Origin: Hymenobacter negativus
Lineage (GTDB): Bacteria > Bacteroidota > Bacteroidia > Cytophagales > Hymenobacteraceae
Length of the DNA: 64,000 bases
Direction of reading: 5' to 3'
NCBI RefSeq assembly: GCF_017571495.1
Contig: NZ_JAGETZ010000006.1
Span: 186,001 to 250,000 of the forward strand
Position 1 is the stretch's first letter, and the number at the start of each line of letters is the position of its first letter. The notes under the pieces were generated by a model. The model was not told the DNA's origin and ran no database searches. It was given only the letters and a program-made list of their open reading frames with translations. A program made the position numbers and the translations under genes. This document shows positions 37,365 through 47,373 of this stretch, piece after piece.

Positions 37365-37436
37365 TAGCCGCGACGAGAATCGAACTCATATCAAGCGTTT
37401 AGGAAACGCCTATTCTATCCGTTGAACTACGCAGCC
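37365..37436 (-). tRNA. tRNA-Arg (anticodon CCU)
   Basis: The minus strand folds into a full cloverleaf of 72 nt. The acceptor stem pairs GGCTGCG with CGCGGCT. The D-arm is GTTC/GAAT. The anticodon stem GGCGT/ACGCT encloses the loop TTCCTAA, giving anticodon CCT. The T-arm is ATGAG/CTCGT with loop TTCGATT. CCA is not encoded. It lies 41 bp downstream of the gene ending at 37478. Confidence 0.93.
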
Positions 37437-37477
37437 GTAGCGCAAAGATAAGAACGAGCGCCGCGCCGGCCCATTGC

Positions 37478-38833
37478 CTACGACTTATAGAGCAGCGCGA
37501 TGCCAAACGACAGCGCCGTCAGAATCAGGCCTACCATGAAAATGGTGTAGCTGGTACGCAGCAGGCGGTACTTACGCGTGAGCACCTCGCCGAGGTAATA
37601 AATATCCGTTACCATGTTGTTGTAGAGCATGTCCTTCGTGCGCATCAGCTCGCGCATACCATTCTGAAAGTTGTCGAGGTTGAGCTTGGTAAACTGCCCG
37701 AAAAACAACAGGTTGACGCGGCGGTTTGTGGCAATTTCGGGACTCTTCTTCAGCCAGGCAAAGCTCGTCACGTCGGGCTGGGCCGAGAGGATGGCCGTGA
37801 TGACCGAGCCCAGCGCCGTAACCAGCAGAATGGCCACCGGAATGCCCAGCACCGGGTTGTTGGTGAGCACCGGCCCCAGCGTACCAGCCTTGCCCATCTT
37901 GGCCCCGAGGTAGGTAATAATGACCGACATGAGCACGGCGTTGAGCTGAATCATCATGCTGGCCTTCTTGTCGGCCATGTCACTCAGCTTCATGTGGTTG
38001 GAATACATGGTGCGGAACATGGTTTCGATGCCCCGCTTGGGCTCGGCAAAGGTATCGGTCTTCTCCTTGCTCTTCTTCTTGTCCTTTTTCTGCTTCTTTT
38101 TGAGGTGGTCGCGCTGGTCCTCAATATTCTCCTTAAGGGCCTTCTTGTACCGGTCCTTACCCACTTCCGAAAGGTACTTGTGGGCCAGCATGAAGTTGAG
38201 CTGCAGCTCGGTCCACTCCGGGGTGGTGTAGGTTTTGTCGAGCACCACTTCCCATTCGGTGCGCAGCAACTCGGCGCGGGAGCGGAAATCGTCGCGCGCC
38301 AGGTTGCTCATATCGGCATCGACGAGGATTTTTTGCAGCTCGGTTTCGGGGGGCGAGTCGCGGTGCGTGCTCTTGATAAGGCTTTGCACCAGCTCAATCT
38401 GGCTTTTGGGCGCGTTGTGCTCGGCCAGCCAAGCTCCGGCGCGCTCCATGCTGCGGAACTCGTGGCCATCGTACACCTCAATGTAGCCGACATCGTGAAA
38501 CCAGGCTGCCAGCAACAACGCCTCGGTATCAGAGGGGCTAAGCTCGGCGGCGGGCGCCAGCGTGCGGCACTCTTTCACCACCACTTCGGTGTGGCCGAGG
38601 GTGTGGTAGGTGAGCTTGGCCGGCAGCTCCCGGGCAAACAGGTCGGTGACGTAAGCCTGCGCCTCTTTTACCAACGCGGAGGCTTTGGCTTTGGGCGTTT
38701 TTTCGCCGTCAGAATCGGGGGGAAGCTCGGTGTCTGCCGCCGCTGTAGGGGCATCAACCACCGGCTTTTCCAACTGCGCCGATGGCGCCGGCGCCGCAGG
38801 AGTTTCGACGGTTTCGGGAGGGGTTTCTTTCAT
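37478..38833 (-). CDS. HD-domain phosphohydrolase fused to Pycsar effector-type membrane domain
   Basis: 451 residues. After an acidic Pro-rich start, residues 55-220 form an HD domain with H77 and H81 (YHTLGHTEVV), H113-D114 (WFHDVGY) and D174 (VDADMSNL), a complete set of likely metal ligands. A very basic Lys-rich linker (240-258) follows. Residues 265-450 match the Pycsar effector family (DUF5706): FRTMYSNHMKLSDMADKKAS then helices at about 292-312, 326-350 and 428-448. In Pycsar defence this membrane domain responds to cyclic pyrimidine nucleotides made on infection and depolarises the membrane. The HD part could hydrolyse nucleotides. No cyclase gene is near; the gene is next to a tRNA and core-like genes, so a housekeeping role is also possible. 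Confidence 0.8.
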   Translation of the reverse strand: MKETPPETVETPAAPAPSAQLEKPVVDAPTAAADTELPPDSDGEKTPKAKASALVKEAQAYVTDLFARELPAKLTYHTLGHTEVVVKECRTLAPAAELSPSDTEALLLAAWFHDVGYIEVYDGHEFRSMERAGAWLAEHNAPKSQIELVQSLIKSTHRDSPPETELQKILVDADMSNLARDDFRSRAELLRTEWEVVLDKTYTTPEWTELQLNFMLAHKYLSEVGKDRYKKALKENIEDQRDHLKKKQKKDKKKSKEKTDTFAEPKRGIETMFRTMYSNHMKLSDMADKKASMMIQLNAVLMSVIITYLGAKMGKAGTLGPVLTNNPVLGIPVAILLVTALGSVITAILSAQPDVTSFAWLKKSPEIATNRRVNLLFFGQFTKLNLDNFQNGMRELMRTKDMLYNNMVTDIYYLGEVLTRKYRLLRTSYTIFMVGLILTALSFGIALLYKS

Positions 38834-39031
38834 GATAAGCGAAGCTACGACCCACGCATCCGGCGGGCCCGCCGGCTTTCAACGCGAAGCGCCGGACGTA
38901 AGTTAAACCCGCGGTCCTAACCGCACCGCCGCGCTTTGCGTAACGGGCGCTAGCCGGCCGCTTACAAGCGGCCCGTAAATTTACCTTAATGCCCGACCGC
39001 TGCCCTGCGGCCGGGCTTCGTACCCTATTAC

Positions 39032-42000
39032 ATGACCCTACTTCAACGCCTTACTTTTCTGCTTGCCTGCTGGCTTCCCGTGGCCGTTGCCGCCCAATCG
39101 CCGAAGCCTCCCAAACCGCCGAAGGAAACCCAGAAGGAGATGCCCGAACCCGGCGAATCGGACCAGAACCCGCACGTGTCGCGGCCCAACTACCGCAAAG
39201 CGGGCGTGAACTGGCAGAAAAACATTCCGCCCGATTCGACCCGCATTCGCTACCGCGTGTTCTTGATTGGCGACGTGGGCAACCCCATCCTGCCCGAAAA
39301 AGGCGGCGAGCCCAGCCTCAATTTCATGCGGCAGGAAATGCTGAAGGCGGGCAAAAACAGCACTACCATCTACCTCGGCGACAACATCTACAACTACGGC
39401 ATGCCGCCCGAAGGGGCCTACGACCGCAAGATTGCCGAAAAGCGCCTGGCCACCCAGCTCGACGTTTTTAAAGGCTACGCGGGTGAGAAGTACATGACGC
39501 CCGGCAATCACGACTGGATTCAGGGGGCACCCGGCGGCCTGGCCCAGGTGAACCGCGAGCAGGCCTTCGTGGAGCAGTACATGCGCAAGGACTCGACGGC
39601 GTTCAGTTACACCGGCGACTTTTTCCTGCCCCGCGACGGCTGCCCCGGCCCGTTTGAAGTGCGCGTGCAGGACGACCTCGTACTCATTGCCCTGAACTCG
39701 CAGTGGTTCCTGACTCCGGCCAGCAACCGCCCGTTTGGCCTCAATGGCGCTTGCGGAGCCGATAACAACGACGACGTATTCGCGGCGCTCGAAGAAATCA
39801 TTGCCCGCAACAAGGAGAAGCACATCATGGTGTTTGCCCACCATCCGCTGTTCTCCGACGGCATCCACGGGGGCTACTTCACGCTGGCCGACCACATCTT
39901 CCCGCTCAGCATCGTGGTTAAATACGCCTTTATCCCGTTGCCGGTCATTGGGTCGATTTATCCGTTTGCGCGCAAATACGGCGGAATCAGCCAGGACATT
40001 CCGCACCCTCTGTACCAGGCCTATCGTAAGGGCCTGCTCGATATTTTCGCTAAGTACCCGAACGTGGTGTACTCGGCCGGCCACGAGCACAACCTGCAAT
40101 ACTATAAGGAAGGCAGCACGCACTTCATCACCAGCGGCTCGGGCTGCAAAACCCAGCACGTGAAGCCCGGCGACGGCGGCGGGGCCATTTTCTCGGATAA
40201 GGAAAAGGGCTTTGCCGAGGTGAATTACTACGACGATGGCCAGGTGTGGGTGGAATACTTCATTCCGGAGGGCGATGGCAAGACTGCCCGCCGCGTGTTC
40301 CGCACGCCCATGTACGCTAAAACCACCGGCGCCATTGCCACCACGCCGGCCCAGCCCATCTCCGAAACAGCCCTGACTTCTACCAACGGCCAGGCCAACG
40401 GCAAAAAACTGCCCCAGACGGAGGACGCCATCAAGAACAAGAAAAGAGACAAGGATAAGAAAAAGAAGAAGGAAGCCGAGGCCATTGCCCTGGCGCCCAT
40501 CCCCACCAAGCGCCCTGACTACCGCGACAGCTCCGTGACGGTGGCCATTAACCCGAACTACGACAAGCACGGCGGCTTCCACAACTGGCTGCTGGGCGAG
40601 CACTACCGCAAGGAGTGGGCCACGCCCGTGAAGTTCCGCACCCTGGACCTGGCCAACGACAAAGGCGGCCTGATGGCCTACAAAACCGGCGGCGGCAAGC
40701 AAACCGCTTCGCTGAAAGTGCGCAACGAGGCCGGCTACAACTTTACCCTGCGCGGCATCGACAAAGACCCCGCCGCCGTGCTGCCCGAGCAACTGCGCAC
40801 CGGCCTGGCCAAAGCCGTGTTGCAGGACCAGATTTCGGCCCAGCACCCGTACGCGTCGTTTGTGCTGCCGCCGCTGGGCACCGCAGCCGGCATTCTGCAC
40901 ACCAACCCCGTCCCGGTCTACGTTCCGCAGGACCCGCTGCTGGGCCAGTACTACGCCCAGTTTGCCAACCTGCCCGCTGCCTTGGAAGAAGACGCCAAGG
41001 ACAGCCAGGATAATGTGGAAAGCCTCGGCTACGCCAAAAACCTGGTGGGTACCGAGAAAATGCTCAGCCGCTTGCTCGATGACAACGACAACAAAGTCGA
41101 CCAGAAAGCTTTTGCCCGCTCGCGCCTCTTTGATATGTGGATTGGCGACTGGGACCGGCACGAAGACCAGTGGCGCTGGAGCGAGAAGAAGGACAAGGAC
41201 GGCGACCGCACCTTCACGGCCGTGCCCGAGGACCGCGACATTGCCTTCTTCAAGGGCGATGGCGTGCTGCCTTACCTGATTTCGCGCAAGTTTGCCATCC
41301 GCAACTTCCAGAATTTCGGCTACGACTACGCCGACTTCCGCGGCCTGAACCAGACCGGCATGAGCAACGACCGGGTATTCATGAGCGCCGTGACCAAGGA
41401 GGATTGGGTGAAGGAGGCCGACTACATGAAAACCCACCTCACCGACGAGGTGATTGAGAAGGCCTTCCGCGAGAAGTGGCCCAAGGAAATCTACGACCTG
41501 CACGGCAAGGAAATCATCGCCAAGCTGAAAAGCCGCCGTGACCTGTTGCCCAAGCTGGCCGCCGACTATGCCGACGTACTGGCTGAAATAGTGGAAGTGC
41601 GCGGCTCAAAGAAGGACGAGAAGTTCATCGTAGAGCGCCTGTCGGGTAACAAAACGCACGTCGTGATGCGCAAAATCAACAAGGATGGCAAGCTCACCAA
41701 AACCCTCTACGACCGCACTTTCGACAGCAAGGTGACGGATGAGGTGCGCCTCTACGGCATCAGCGGGCAGGACGTGTACGATGTGCGTGGCAACGTGAGC
41801 AGCGGCGTGAAGCTGCGCATCATTGCTGGCACCGGCCGCGACTCCATCAGCACCCGCGACCGGGTGGGCGGCCTGCTCCACAAAACCCAGATTTATGACG
41901 CCGACACCGGCAACGTCATCAACACCAGTGCCGAGGCTCGCCTGCGTCTGGAGCCCGGCTACGAGGTGAGTCGCTACGACTACCCGCACCGCTTCGACCT

Positions 42001-43144
42001 GAAGGACTACCGCCTCGACTACGTGGGCCCGGCCCTGTATTTTGGCTACAACATTGACGACGGTGTGCTCATTGGCGGCGGCGTGACCTACCGGCACTAC
42101 GGCTTCCGCCGCGAGCCCTTCTCCTGGGAGCAGTCCATCACGGCCAACTTCGCGCCGGCCCGTGAGGCCTACAACATCCGCTACACGGGCCAGTTTACCC
42201 GCATTTTCAAGAATACCGACCTGCACATTGCGGCCCAGTACTACGGCCCGCAGCTGCTGTACAACTTCTTCGGCATCGGCAACAACACGGCCAACCTAGC
42301 CACCGAAGATGAAAACCGGGACCGGGTGACGAATCGCACCGTGAACAGCGCCTACCGCGTGCGCTTTCAGCGCTTCACCATTGCGCCCACCTTCGAGCGC
42401 AAGCTGTTCAGCTTTCTCAAGTTCGGAATTGGTCCGCAGTACGACCAGTTCCGGGTTGAGAAGGACCCCATCGGCTCGGTGCTCAAGGACAGCCTGACCA
42501 ACAAAGCAGGCATGACCACCTACGAAAACCGTCGGTTCGGCGTGCGCTCCTCCGATTTCCAGACCAACCAGTACCTCGGCGGACTGATGTACCTGAACCT
42601 CGATGCCAGCTCATCGGCCAAGAACCCCCGTATTGGCCTGCGTTGGTACAACGAGTTCCAGTACAACTGGCAGCTCAACCAGGAAAGCCTGAGCTTTGGC
42701 CGCATTTCGTCGGAATTCCGGGCCTACCTCACGCCCAACTTTCCTTTTCACCTCACCTATGCCGGCCGCATTGGCTACCAGCACAACTACGGCGACTACC
42801 GCTTCTACCAGGCCAATACGCTGGGCGGCACCACCAACCTGCGCGGCTACCGCCGCACCCGCTTTGCCGGTCGCACCGCCATCTATGCCAACTTTGAGCC
42901 GCGCCTGGAGCTGTTTTCTTTCAATGCCTACCTCTTCCCCGGCAAACTCGGCATTATGGGCCTGGCCGACATCGGCCGCGTGTATTCCGACAATGATACC
43001 GGCACCTACACAGGCCTCAATGCCTTCCACAGTGGCTTTGGCGGCGGCATCTACGTCGATATCCTCAAGCAGGCCGTAATCAACGCCACGTATTCGGTAG
43101 GGGAGGAGAAGCTGGTGTTCGTCGGGTTCGATTTCCTCTTCTAG
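39032..43144 (+). CDS. Metallophosphoesterase-Omp85/BamA-like outer-membrane fusion
   Basis: 1370 residues. Signal peptide (MTLLQRLTFLLACWLPVAVA), Pro/Lys-rich linker, then a calcineurin-like phosphoesterase at about 74-400 with GD (80-81), GDN (116-118), GNHD (158-161), FAHHPL and GHEH (350-353). The middle (about 480-900) is unassigned but contains GDWDRHEDQW (705-714) and PEDRD (732-736), recalling kinase-like active sites. The C-terminal 400 residues are an Omp85/BamA-type barrel: TTNLRGYRRTRF carries the LRGY motif, and the last strand ends FVGFDFLF. The enzyme is therefore probably displayed or held through its own barrel. Such phosphoesterase-barrel fusions occur in Bacteroidota. It is divergent from the HD-Pycsar gene with a 198-bp shared upstream region. 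Confidence 0.88.
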   Translation: MTLLQRLTFLLACWLPVAVAAQSPKPPKPPKETQKEMPEPGESDQNPHVSRPNYRKAGVNWQKNIPPDSTRIRYRVFLIGDVGNPILPEKGGEPSLNFMRQEMLKAGKNSTTIYLGDNIYNYGMPPEGAYDRKIAEKRLATQLDVFKGYAGEKYMTPGNHDWIQGAPGGLAQVNREQAFVEQYMRKDSTAFSYTGDFFLPRDGCPGPFEVRVQDDLVLIALNSQWFLTPASNRPFGLNGACGADNNDDVFAALEEIIARNKEKHIMVFAHHPLFSDGIHGGYFTLADHIFPLSIVVKYAFIPLPVIGSIYPFARKYGGISQDIPHPLYQAYRKGLLDIFAKYPNVVYSAGHEHNLQYYKEGSTHFITSGSGCKTQHVKPGDGGGAIFSDKEKGFAEVNYYDDGQVWVEYFIPEGDGKTARRVFRTPMYAKTTGAIATTPAQPISETALTSTNGQANGKKLPQTEDAIKNKKRDKDKKKKKEAEAIALAPIPTKRPDYRDSSVTVAINPNYDKHGGFHNWLLGEHYRKEWATPVKFRTLDLANDKGGLMAYKTGGGKQTASLKVRNEAGYNFTLRGIDKDPAAVLPEQLRTGLAKAVLQDQISAQHPYASFVLPPLGTAAGILHTNPVPVYVPQDPLLGQYYAQFANLPAALEEDAKDSQDNVESLGYAKNLVGTEKMLSRLLDDNDNKVDQKAFARSRLFDMWIGDWDRHEDQWRWSEKKDKDGDRTFTAVPEDRDIAFFKGDGVLPYLISRKFAIRNFQNFGYDYADFRGLNQTGMSNDRVFMSAVTKEDWVKEADYMKTHLTDEVIEKAFREKWPKEIYDLHGKEIIAKLKSRRDLLPKLAADYADVLAEIVEVRGSKKDEKFIVERLSGNKTHVVMRKINKDGKLTKTLYDRTFDSKVTDEVRLYGISGQDVYDVRGNVSSGVKLRIIAGTGRDSISTRDRVGGLLHKTQIYDADTGNVINTSAEARLRLEPGYEVSRYDYPHRFDLKDYRLDYVGPALYFGYNIDDGVLIGGGVTYRHYGFRREPFSWEQSITANFAPAREAYNIRYTGQFTRIFKNTDLHIAAQYYGPQLLYNFFGIGNNTANLATEDENRDRVTNRTVNSAYRVRFQRFTIAPTFERKLFSFLKFGIGPQYDQFRVEKDPIGSVLKDSLTNKAGMTTYENRRFGVRSSDFQTNQYLGGLMYLNLDASSSAKNPRIGLRWYNEFQYNWQLNQESLSFGRISSEFRAYLTPNFPFHLTYAGRIGYQHNYGDYRFYQANTLGGTTNLRGYRRTRFAGRTAIYANFEPRLELFSFNAYLFPGKLGIMGLADIGRVYSDNDTGTYTGLNAFHSGFGGGIYVDILKQAVINATYSVGEEKLVFVGFDFLF

Positions 43145-43223
43145 GGGATACCTGAAGTAAAAAGGCTAGCTAGCCATCCGCATAGCAAGCATAGCAAGCA
43201 TTCGGTTTTAGCCAAAATTTTAT

Positions 43224-43268
43224 AACCTCAATAAAATCAGCTCCTGGCTGCTTTTATTGAGGTTTTTT
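43224..43268 (+). terminator. Terminator after the phosphoesterase-barrel gene
   Basis: AACCTCAATAAAA (43224-43236) and TTTTATTGAGGTT (43252-43264), then TTTT. Confidence 0.85.
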
Positions 43269-43394
43269 CTTGTTGTACATTGTTTTTATTGAATATTTTG
43301 TAACAAAAATGGCATGTGTTAGCGAATAATATCAATACATTGTGTCTGTTAATGCTTTGTTTTATCAATCCCCACTCTATTACCAAACGGCTAC

Positions 43395-44693
43395 ATGAAC
43401 AAATTTTACTTTTCCGCGCTGGCGCTACTTGCTAGTGCCGCGCCTGTTTTAGCGCAGGATTTTCAGAGCCGCGCTTCGCTGGATGCAAAGGCTGAAACCA
43501 CGCCCGTTATCACGCGCCGGGCTTGCGGCACGATGGAGGTATTGAGTGCCCAGTTGGCTGCCGACCCTGCTCAGGCCCAGCGCATGGCGGCCATCGAAGC
43601 CCATACCCAGCGCATGCTGGCCAACCCGGGCTTGCAGCGTACCACGGCCGGCACCATCATCATTCCGGTGGTGGTGCACGTGCTCTACAGCACGGCCGCC
43701 CAGAACATTTCAGATGCCCAGGTGCAGTCGCAGATTGCCGTGCTGAATGAGGACTACCGCAAGCTGAACGCCGACGCCGGCAACACGCCCAGCATCTACG
43801 CTGGCCTGGCTGCCGACGTCAACGTGCAGTTTGTGCTGGCCAAGCGCGACCCCAGCGGGGCCGCTACCATCGGCATCATCCACAAGGCTACCAAAACGAC
43901 TTCCTGGCGCACCGACGACGCCGTGAAGAAGTCCAAGCGTGGCGGCGACGACCCGTGGGATGCCACCAAATACCTCAATCTGTGGGCCTGCAACCTGGGC
44001 CAGGGCCTGCTGGGCTACGCCCAATTTCCCGGTGGCCCCACGGCTACCGATGGCGTCGTGATTCTGTACTCGGCTTTTGGTAGCCGCGCCAAGTACGCTG
44101 CCGGCACCTACACCACTACCTACGACCTGGGCCGCACCGCCACCCACGAAGTGGGCCACTGGCTGAACCTGCGCCACATCTGGGGCGACGACAACGGCGC
44201 CTGCACCGGCTCGGACCTGGTGGCCGATACGCCTAACCAGGGCGCTGAGAACTACGGCTGCCCCGCCTTCCCGCACGTGTCGTGCTCCAACTCCGGCGAC
44301 ATGAGCATGAACTATATGGACTACACCGACGACCGGTGCATGTACATGTTCTCGGCCGGTCAGAGCACCCGCATGAATGCCGTATTTGCCGCCGGTGGCC
44401 CCCGGGCAGCCATCACCACATCGCTGGGTGGCACTGCGCCGCGCGCTGTTGTTACCTCTTCGGCTTCGTTTTATCCGAACCCCGCCACCGACGTGCTCAC
44501 CCTGGACCTGCCCGCCAACGCGAAAGCAGCCCAGTACAATGTGCACGTGTATGACCTGACCGGCCACGAAATGAACAGCGTGCGCTACGACGGCACCGGC
44601 CAGGTGCAGGTAGGTAGCCTGCCCAAAGGCTTGTACTACATCTCCATCGGTAACGGCACCGAAACAACTCGGCAGCACTTCGAAAAACAATAG
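43395..44693 (+). CDS. M43-family (pappalysin-like) zinc metalloprotease, T9SS cargo
   Basis: 432 residues: signal peptide MNKFYFSALALLASAAPVLA, a propeptide-like segment, then a metzincin domain with [11 protein letters not shown] (H251, E252, H255, H261) and the Met-turn MNYMDY (M308). The N-terminal part of the catalytic domain has the M43 pattern [10 protein letters not shown] and INVLNEDYRKLNAD-like sequence (QIAVLNEDYRKLN). The sorting domain [16 protein letters not shown] to LPKGLYYISIGNGTETTRQH follows directly. It is a secreted protease of the cytophagalysin/ulilysin group. The next gene is a paralogue with an extra domain. Confidence 0.92.
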   Translation: MNKFYFSALALLASAAPVLAQDFQSRASLDAKAETTPVITRRACGTMEVLSAQLAADPAQAQRMAAIEAHTQRMLANPGLQRTTAGTIIIPVVVHVLYSTAAQNISDAQVQSQIAVLNEDYRKLNADAGNTPSIYAGLAADVNVQFVLAKRDPSGAATIGIIHKATKTTSWRTDDAVKKSKRGGDDPWDATKYLNLWACNLGQGLLGYAQFPGGPTATDGVVILYSAFGSRAKYAAGTYTTTYDLGRTATHEVGHWLNLRHIWGDDNGACTGSDLVADTPNQGAENYGCPAFPHVSCSNSGDMSMNYMDYTDDRCMYMFSAGQSTRMNAVFAAGGPRAAITTSLGGTAPRAVVTSSASFYPNPATDVLTLDLPANAKAAQYNVHVYDLTGHEMNSVRYDGTGQVQVGSLPKGLYYISIGNGTETTRQHFEKQ

Positions 44694-44766
44694 CTCAACC
44701 AGCTTGCCTGACCAGTCAACGCCTTGCCCTACCGAGCAGGGCGTTGTGGTTAGTTATTACCAAATA

Positions 44767-44794
44767 AGGGCTGTCCGATTGGGCAGCCCTTTTT
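44767..44794 (+). terminator. Terminator between the two M43 genes
   Basis: AGGGCTG/CAGCCCT hairpin followed by TTTT, 74 bp after the stop at 44693, so the two protease genes are likely separate transcripts. Confidence 0.75.
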
Positions 44795-44979
44795 GATGCG
44801 GAACAAGTTGCCTGTCAATGAAGAACAGATGATTTTTCTGGGTTTGTGTCAAAAGGTTATATGAATTGCAATAAGCGACATGGATTTTGAATGCAATGCC
44901 ATAATTGTGTTGATAATTCAGCAATATTTTTAATAGATTGCTAATCCAAGTCCCATTTTTCCAACAAAAACCGTTTTAC

Positions 44980-46755
44980 ATGAAGACAAATGTTTACGTA
45001 GCAGCGCTCGGCTTTGCAGGGTTGGCGCTCACCTCTTTCTCTACCCACGCCCAGGCACCCGCCCGGCGTACCTGCGCCTCGGTTGAAGTACTCAAGCAGC
45101 AACTGGTCGCCGACCCCGGCATGGCTCAGCGCATGGCAGCCATCAATAGTCAGGCCATGCAGTTTGCTGCCAAGCAGGTGGCGCAGCAAGCTGGTACGGC
45201 GCAGCGCACTTCGGCCATTACTGTTACCATTCCGGTAGTGGTGCACGTGCTCTACAGCACGACGTCCGAAAACATTTCGGATGCCCAGATTCAGTCGCAG
45301 ATTGACGTGCTGAACGAGGATTATCACAAGCTAAACAGCGATGTGAGCAAGGTGCCAAGTGTGTTTGCTGGCCTGGTGGCCGATGTGGGCATTCAGTTCA
45401 CGCTGGCCAAGCGCACGCCGGCCGGCGTAGCCACCACCGGCATTGAGCGCAAAAGCAGCAGCACTACTACCTGGGGCACTGCCGACAAAATCAAGAAAGC
45501 GAGCACCGGCGGCCTCGATGCCTGGGACGCGACCAAGTACCTCAACCTGTGGGTAGGCACCATCGGGGGTGGAATTCTGGGCTACGCCCAGTTTCCCGGC
45601 GGCGCAACGGCTACCGATGGGGTGGTGATTTCGCCCGTGTACTTCGGCCGCACCGGCACCGTGACGTCGCCCTACAACCTGGGCCGTACTGCCAGCCACG
45701 AAGTAGGCCACTGGCTAAACCTGAACCACATCTGGGGCGATGATGGTACGGCTTGCACCGGCACCGATAACGTAGCCGATACGCCCAACCAAGCCGATGA
45801 AAACTACGGCAAGCCCACCTTCCCGCAGGTGTCCTGCTCCAACGGCCCGAATGGCGACATGTTCATGAACTACATGGACTATGTGGACGATGCTGCCATG
45901 TACATGTTCTCGACCGGCCAAAGCTCGCGCATGAATGCGCTATTTGCTACCGGCGGTGCCCGCGTGGGCCTGCTCACCTCGCAGGGTGGCGTAGCTCCCG
46001 GCGGCACCACCACGCCACCCACCACCATCACCTACTGCGCCAGCAAGGGCAACAGCGTAGCGTATGAGTACCTCGACCTGGTGCAGCTTGGCAGCATCAG
46101 CCGGACTTCGGGCGCCGACGGGGGCTACTACAATGGCACGGCACTGAGCACCACGGTGGCTGCCGGCTCGTCGCAGACCATCAGCTTCTCGACCGGCTTC
46201 ACCGGCTCGGCTTACACGGAGTACGTGAAAGTATACATCGATTACAACCAGAACGGCGTGTTCACCGATGCCGGTGAAACGGTGGTATCGGCGGCTGGCA
46301 GCACCAGCGCCGCCGTTCGCACTGCAACTTTCACGGTGCCTGCCACGGCCAAAAACGGCATTACCCGTGCGCGCGTGGTGCTGAGTGATAACAGCAGCAC
46401 CGCCAGCTGTGGCACCTACAGCTACGGCGAAACGGAGGACTACACCCTCAACATCACCGGCGGCACGGCCCGTACCAGTGCTGCTACCGCCCGCACCAGC
46501 AATGCCAACGGGGCCCTCGACCAGTACACCCTGTACCCGAACCCGGCCACCGACGTGCTAAGCATTGCCCGTCCGCTGAGCGCCGACCCCGAGCAGCCGT
46601 TCACCGTGCGCGTGTTTGACCTGCGCGGCAGCGAAGTAAAAGGGCTGTCCTTCACCGATGGGCAGTTGAATGTATCGGGCCTGCAATCCGGCATCTACGT
46701 GCTGACCGTGAAAGACGGCGTTTCGACCACGCACCAGCGCTTTGTGAAGCAATAA
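44980..46755 (+). CDS. M43-family zinc metalloprotease with GEVED domain, T9SS cargo
   Basis: 591 residues from the ATG at 44980 ([20 protein letters not shown], cleaved after THAQ). The catalytic domain is closely similar to the preceding gene: [11 protein letters not shown] (H240, E241, H244, H250) and [15 protein letters not shown]. It then has an added GEVED-type calcium-binding beta-sandwich ([20 protein letters not shown] ... [13 protein letters not shown]), absent from the first protease, and a T9SS type A domain ([16 protein letters not shown] to [18 protein letters not shown]). It looks like a tandem duplication followed by domain gain. Secreted protease; substrate unknown. Confidence 0.92.
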   Translation: MKTNVYVAALGFAGLALTSFSTHAQAPARRTCASVEVLKQQLVADPGMAQRMAAINSQAMQFAAKQVAQQAGTAQRTSAITVTIPVVVHVLYSTTSENISDAQIQSQIDVLNEDYHKLNSDVSKVPSVFAGLVADVGIQFTLAKRTPAGVATTGIERKSSSTTTWGTADKIKKASTGGLDAWDATKYLNLWVGTIGGGILGYAQFPGGATATDGVVISPVYFGRTGTVTSPYNLGRTASHEVGHWLNLNHIWGDDGTACTGTDNVADTPNQADENYGKPTFPQVSCSNGPNGDMFMNYMDYVDDAAMYMFSTGQSSRMNALFATGGARVGLLTSQGGVAPGGTTTPPTTITYCASKGNSVAYEYLDLVQLGSISRTSGADGGYYNGTALSTTVAAGSSQTISFSTGFTGSAYTEYVKVYIDYNQNGVFTDAGETVVSAAGSTSAAVRTATFTVPATAKNGITRARVVLSDNSSTASCGTYSYGETEDYTLNITGGTARTSAATARTSNANGALDQYTLYPNPATDVLSIARPLSADPEQPFTVRVFDLRGSEVKGLSFTDGQLNVSGLQSGIYVLTVKDGVSTTHQRFVKQ

Positions 46756-46789
46756 AGCCACAGGCGCTTTCGAGCGTATGTTGATTAAG

Positions 46790-46822
46790 AAAGGCCCTGA
46801 CTACTCAGTCAGGGCTTTTTAT
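46790..46822 (+). terminator. Terminator after the second M43 gene
   Basis: GCCCTGACT/AGTCAGGGC stem (46794-46802, 46807-46815) followed by TTTTT. Confidence 0.85.
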
Positions 46823-47373
46823 TGTTATGCTGGTTGGTTCGGAGTGCTTTCCTTGCCGGTAGCAGGTTGAGTTCCGCTGGCCGGGGGGGCTTTGCGCCTG
46901 AGATGAAACGTGGCGCTATTGCCGTCGCTTACCGTGTGAAAAGTGTCTGATGAGCACTGCGAGCCAGAGCTTTACCACTGCGCGCACTGTGGGAAAGCTC
47001 TCGTGCCAGTTCGACATGCAAACCCCGGGGATAGGGCAATACCGTTTTAGCACTCCGCCATTGGTAAGAGGTATAGAAGCGGTATCTAAAAGAAAGCAAA
47101 GCGGCTTTTTCCGGCAACAACCAAATTTTGTAGTCGTTGCCTATCTATTATAAAATTCATCAAAAACTCACAAGAATTAAATTTACCGGTGGGGTTAATT
47201 GAAAATGATGCGGAAGCATAGGAGTGTGGGGATATTATTAAAATGGCATTAAAATGACTATTAATTAATTGTTTGTTAAATAATGAGTAAATAGGAATGG
47301 TGGTTTGGTGAGATTTTGTAAAATTCCTTGCTTAGCTACTCGCTTTGCACATCCATTTTTCTCCTTTTTGCTT
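46823..47373. other. Gene-free, AT-rich upstream region
   Basis: About 550 bp without a convincing gene. The 3' half (47140-47330) is strongly AT-rich and is likely the promoter region of the beta-helix gene. Short ORFs here lack protein-like composition. Confidence 0.45.

Noticed and set aside
39038..41503. 821-codon open frame antisense to the phosphoesterase-barrel gene
   Set aside because: Same GC-bias effect; the sense frame carries GD, GNHD and GHEH motifs and the antisense has none.
46950..47153. 67-codon ORF upstream of the beta-helix gene
   Set aside because: No family, no supporting start context and atypical composition.
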